Under the pieces are notes generated by a model. That model had not been told where the DNA came from, did no database searches, and saw only the letters and a program-made list of their open reading frames with translations. The translations under genes and the position numbers were made by a program. This document shows, one piece after another, positions 61,578 to 64,000 of a stretch of DNA of 64,000 bases; position 1 is the first letter of the stretch; each line of letters opens with the position of its first letter. Origin of the DNA: Allotamlana fucoidanivorans (lineage in GTDB: Bacteria > Bacteroidota > Bacteroidia > Flavobacteriales > Flavobacteriaceae); NCBI RefSeq assembly GCF_045788535.1, contig NZ_CP074074.1, positions 62,001-126,000 of the forward strand, given 5' to 3'.

Positions 61578-61895
61578 TTATTCTAAATCAACAACATCTC
61601 CAGTCCACTGAAGCATACCGCCTTCTAAGTTATACGCTTTTTCAAACCCAAGTTGCTCCATAATGTGGCATGCTTGCCCACTTCTATTTCCTGAACGACA
61701 ATACACATAATAGCTTTTACTTTTATCAAGTTCATCAATTTCAGCAATAAACCCTTGACCTTTTTGAATATCTATATGAATGGCATTAGGTATAATACCA
61801 TCGGCTACCTCGGCATCCGTTCTTACATCTAAAACCACGGCATTATCATCATTTGCCAATTGCTCTGCCCACTCTTCTTGTGTTAAATCTTCCAT
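61578..61895 (-). CDS. rhodanese-like protein
   Basis: 105 aa cytoplasmic single rhodanese domain: VVLDVRTDAEVADGIIPNAI and active-site loop YCRSGNRSGQA. In operon with the rhodanese lipoprotein. The two may form a relay across the membrane; this is inference. Confidence 0.87.
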   Translation of the reverse strand: MEDLTQEEWAEQLANDDNAVVLDVRTDAEVADGIIPNAIHIDIQKGQGFIAEIDELDKSKSYYVYCRSGNRSGQACHIMEQLGFEKAYNLEGGMLQWTGDVVDLE

Positions 61896-62004
61896 GTATT
61901 TGAATTGATTTGAAATTACAAAATTAATACAACTTCAGTTATAGACGAAAAAAAATCTAAAGTATTACAGCTTTAGACTTTTTATAAAATAACCTTTTTT
62001 ATTT

Positions 62005-62610
62005 TTAGACTTTTATGGTACAACCAATGGCTTTTGTTTCTTTTTCAGGAACTTCATGACCTTCTAACAAAGCATCAACCGCATTCTCTACATATTTTGT
62101 AGTTACAGCAGACGCATCTTTGTAATTATCATCAATGGCGCCTATATATCTAACCACGTTACCTTTATCGGTCTTTTCTAACACAAACATATGCGGTGTT
62201 TTTGTTGCTCCATATTTAGGAAAAACGTCTTGATTTTCATCAATTAAATAAGGAAAGGTAAATCCTTTCTCTTGAGCTCGTTTTTTCATTTCAGGCAAGG
62301 CGTCACCTGGCTTTATTACGATATTGTTTGGCATAATTGCAATTACAGGGTATCCCAAAGGAGCATATTTCTTGTTCAATGCATTAATACGATCTTCATA
62401 CATAACAGCATAAGGACAGGTATTGCAAGTAAAGGTTATAATAAACCCTTTAGCATCTTTAAAATGCGCCATTGAAACCATTTTACCATCAATATTTTTC
62501 AGTGAAAAATCCTCAGCTACATCACCAATTTTATATCCATCAAACATGGTAAAACTACTAAGCACCAAAACTATAAGTCCTGCCGCAATTAATTTAAGTG
62601 TATTCTTCAT
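62005..62610 (-). CDS. exported thioredoxin-family / peroxiredoxin-like protein
   Basis: 201 aa with a signal peptide (LIAAGLIVLVLSSFTMFDG). The redox site is CNTCPYAV near residue 58 and the fold continues with GYPVIAIMPNN and TPHMFVLEKTDKG. It lies 11 nt downstream of the TlpA-like gene in the same operon. Confidence 0.82.
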   Translation of the reverse strand: MKNTLKLIAAGLIVLVLSSFTMFDGYKIGDVAEDFSLKNIDGKMVSMAHFKDAKGFIITFTCNTCPYAVMYEDRINALNKKYAPLGYPVIAIMPNNIVIKPGDALPEMKKRAQEKGFTFPYLIDENQDVFPKYGATKTPHMFVLEKTDKGNVVRYIGAIDDNYKDASAVTTKYVENAVDALLEGHEVPEKETKAIGCTIKV

Positions 62611-62621
62611 AATTATATGGT

Positions 62622-63167
62622 TTAGTTTAGAAAATGTTTTAATTCCACTTCTAATTCTTCATAGGTAAAAGAATCCTCATAAAACTTTCGGTTATCATTT
62701 TTATATATGATAGTAGCAGGTATGGAGCCTGACCAATTTTTATCAACTTGTGGAATCCAATGGTTCATATCAACATCATCTAAGGCTATAACTTTTGATG
62801 TTAATTTATTTTTTTCAATAAACGGTTTCAACTTTTTATCATACAGATGCGGAAAATCTAAACTTACCAAAATAACCTTAACATCTTGATCTCTGTATGC
62901 TTTATCTAATGTTTCAAAATAAGGCAACTCTTTCACGCAGGGAGCACACCATGTAGCCCAAAAATTAATAACATAAACCGTGTTATCTTTTTTGTTTAAA
63001 AACGTTTTAAAGCCTTCAAAATCATAAACCTCAAGTTCTATATCATTTTTAACCTGACTATCATTTATAACAAGTTGAGATGATTCATCGATAACTTCAA
63101 CAAATTTCTTTTTGTTTTGGCAACCTGCCATTAACAAAATGACAACAATTAATACGTTTAACTTCAT
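62622..63167 (-). CDS. TlpA-family thiol-disulfide oxidoreductase, lipoprotein
   Basis: 181 aa: lipoprotein signal NVLIVVILLMAGC, active site FWATWCAPCVKELP near residue 71 and the cis-Pro segment SGSIPATIIY. It should reduce disulfides in the periplasm. It is first of a two-gene operon with the peroxiredoxin-like protein. Confidence 0.87.
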   Translation of the reverse strand: MKLNVLIVVILLMAGCQNKKKFVEVIDESSQLVINDSQVKNDIELEVYDFEGFKTFLNKKDNTVYVINFWATWCAPCVKELPYFETLDKAYRDQDVKVILVSLDFPHLYDKKLKPFIEKNKLTSKVIALDDVDMNHWIPQVDKNWSGSIPATIIYKNDNRKFYEDSFTYEELEVELKHFLN

Positions 63168-63244
63168 AAGTATAAAACTATATAATACTTCTTTGAAAAT
63201 CTTCTAGTTTAACAAAGATTTAATTAAAAAAATGATTTAAAGTG

Positions 63245-63275
63245 TTGTGAAATCATATTTTCATTTCTATATTTG
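63245..63275 (+). promoter_or_regulatory. trp operon promoter
   Basis: TTG at 63245-63247 and TATATTTG at 63268-63275, 20 nt apart, match the Bacteroidota TTG / TANNTTTG consensus exactly. The trp leader ORF starts 20 nt downstream. Confidence 0.78.
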
Positions 63276-63294
63276 ACACAGAAAAATTCAAAAT

Positions 63295-63342
63295 ATGAAC
63301 GCTATTTTAAATTATACTTGGTGGTGGTGCTTTCGAAACTAA
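63295..63342 (+). CDS. trpL: trp operon leader peptide
   Basis: 15 aa MNAILNYTWWWCFRN with three consecutive Trp codons (63319-63327) followed by a TAA stop. Ribosome stalling at these codons when charged tRNA-Trp is low would control the downstream terminator. Too short for most gene finders but supported by the promoter, terminator and trpE context. Confidence 0.88.
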   Translation: MNAILNYTWWWCFRN

Positions 63343-63421
63343 AATTCGTGAAGTAAAACCCTAGTATATTTAAAAATTAAAATATCAAAAAGGCTTGTCA
63401 TTCACGACAAGCCTTTTTTTA
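63330..63421 (+). promoter_or_regulatory. trp attenuator (pause, antiterminator and terminator hairpins)
   Basis: Segment 1 (63330-63337 CTTTCGAA) can pair with segment 2 (63345-63353 TTCGTGAAG). Segment 2 (63346-63352 TCGTGAA) is also complementary to 63401-63407 (TTCACGA). The latter overlaps the terminator stem AAGGCTTGTC-ATTCAC-GACAAGCCTT (63390-63415) with its T-run. These are mutually exclusive structures, as in classical trp attenuation. Confidence 0.82.
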
Positions 63422-63430
63422 TAAAAACAT

Positions 63431-64000
63431 ATGGAAAAATTTAGTCTTTATACGCATCATAAACGCATATTAACAGATACCATTACCCCTGTAACGGTGT
63501 ATTACAAAATTCGAGATAACTACCCTAACAGCATACTTTTAGAAAGTGGTGATTATCACAGAAATCACAAAAACTTTTCTTATATCTGTTTTAATCCTAT
63601 TGCTTCTATAAAGGTTGAAAACGAAGTGATTTCACAGACTTTTCCAGACGGCAGCACAACAGAACTGAATATTACTGACGATATAAATGTTGTTGATGAA
63701 GTTTATAATTTTACGAAACGATTTGACACTAAATCTGAAGAAAATTTCAAGTTCATTAACAATGGTATTTTTGGGTATACAGCCTATGACGCGGTTCGCT
63801 ATTTTGAAGATGTTGAAATTGGCAAAAAAGACAACTCGGTAGTCATACCAGACATGTTTTATGCAGTGTATCAAAATATCATTGCTATTAATCATTTTAA
63901 GAATGAAGCTTATATTTTTGCGCACTGTTTTGAAGGTGCCGAAAACAATATTGATGCCATTGATAAGCTGATTAACGTCCAAAATTTTGCTTCATATAAA
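63431..64000 (+). CDS. trpE: anthranilate synthase component I, N-terminal part
   Basis: From ATG 63431 the frame is open to the window end (190 codons). MEKFSLYTHHKRILTDTITP, the ILLESGDYHRNHKNFSYICF feedback-site region (the LLES motif binds tryptophan) and FGYTAYDAVRYFE match TrpE. It makes anthranilate from chorismate, the first step of tryptophan synthesis. The 3' part lies outside the window. Confidence 0.88.
   Translation, partial: MEKFSLYTHHKRILTDTITPVTVYYKIRDNYPNSILLESGDYHRNHKNFSYICFNPIASIKVENEVISQTFPDGSTTELNITDDINVVDEVYNFTKRFDTKSEENFKFINNGIFGYTAYDAVRYFEDVEIGKKDNSVVIPDMFYAVYQNIIAINHFKNEAYIFAHCFEGAENNIDAIDKLINVQNFASYK

Overview
The window is low-GC DNA from a marine-type Flavobacteriaceae (Bacteroidota). 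The evidence is A-rich leaders instead of strong Shine-Dalgarno sites, promoters of the TTG-N20-TANNTTTG type, a tmRNA tag ending GENNYALAA, the outer-membrane and lipoprotein repertoire, and Bacteroidota-type mobile-element proteins.

Left chromosomal flank (1-25.2 kb). This holds the C-terminus of a NamZ-type exo-muramidase, a sterol-desaturase-family protein, a YkgJ-type protein, a methyltransferase, an outer-membrane barrel with a 1006-aa TPR partner, and FtsE. A surface-polysaccharide cluster follows (three or four glycosyltransferases, FdtA/FdtB-type sugar enzymes, a hexapeptide acyltransferase, two Wzx flippases and a FemAB/GNAT protein). After it come TypA/BipA, KdsA, a slipin/SPFH protein and an alanine-dehydrogenase/saccharopine-dehydrogenase-like enzyme. 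The flank ends with a structured RNA motif and the tmRNA gene ssrA.

Integrated element (25,173-59,171, about 34 kb). A 13-bp direct repeat of the ssrA 3' end bounds it. The right end carries a tyrosine recombinase, a MerR-like excisionase, replication-type proteins and a RepA-like ATPase, all on the minus strand. The left end has small ORFs and a transposase remnant.

The notable system lies between them: a 26.8-kb array (26,704-53,512) of about 27 one- or two-gene units, all read on the + strand and separated by attC-like sites. Twenty-four of the 25 complete sites span 120-127 bp from an AAC to a GTT. Each cassette starts with GTT plus a cassette-specific sequence of about 7 nt and ends with its reverse complement plus AAC. 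Inner stem bases co-vary within each site (GTATA/TATAC, GTGTAA/TTACAC, GGCTAT/ATAGCC). This is the geometry of integron cassettes, but the strict GTTRRRY core is not kept and no integron integrase is present. Cargo is mostly small membrane proteins, exported proteins and lipoproteins of unknown function, plus GrpB/APH, RDD, DUF6155, DUF4236, S41 protease and thioredoxin genes. Two IS3-family insertions interrupt the array, one fusing two cassettes through a deletion. Inverted IS1182-like transposase remnants lie on either side of it.

Right chromosomal flank (59.2-64 kb). The displaced ssrA terminator, small genes, two rhodaneses, two thioredoxin-fold proteins, and a trp operon start with a Trp-Trp-Trp leader peptide, an attenuator and the 5' part of trpE.
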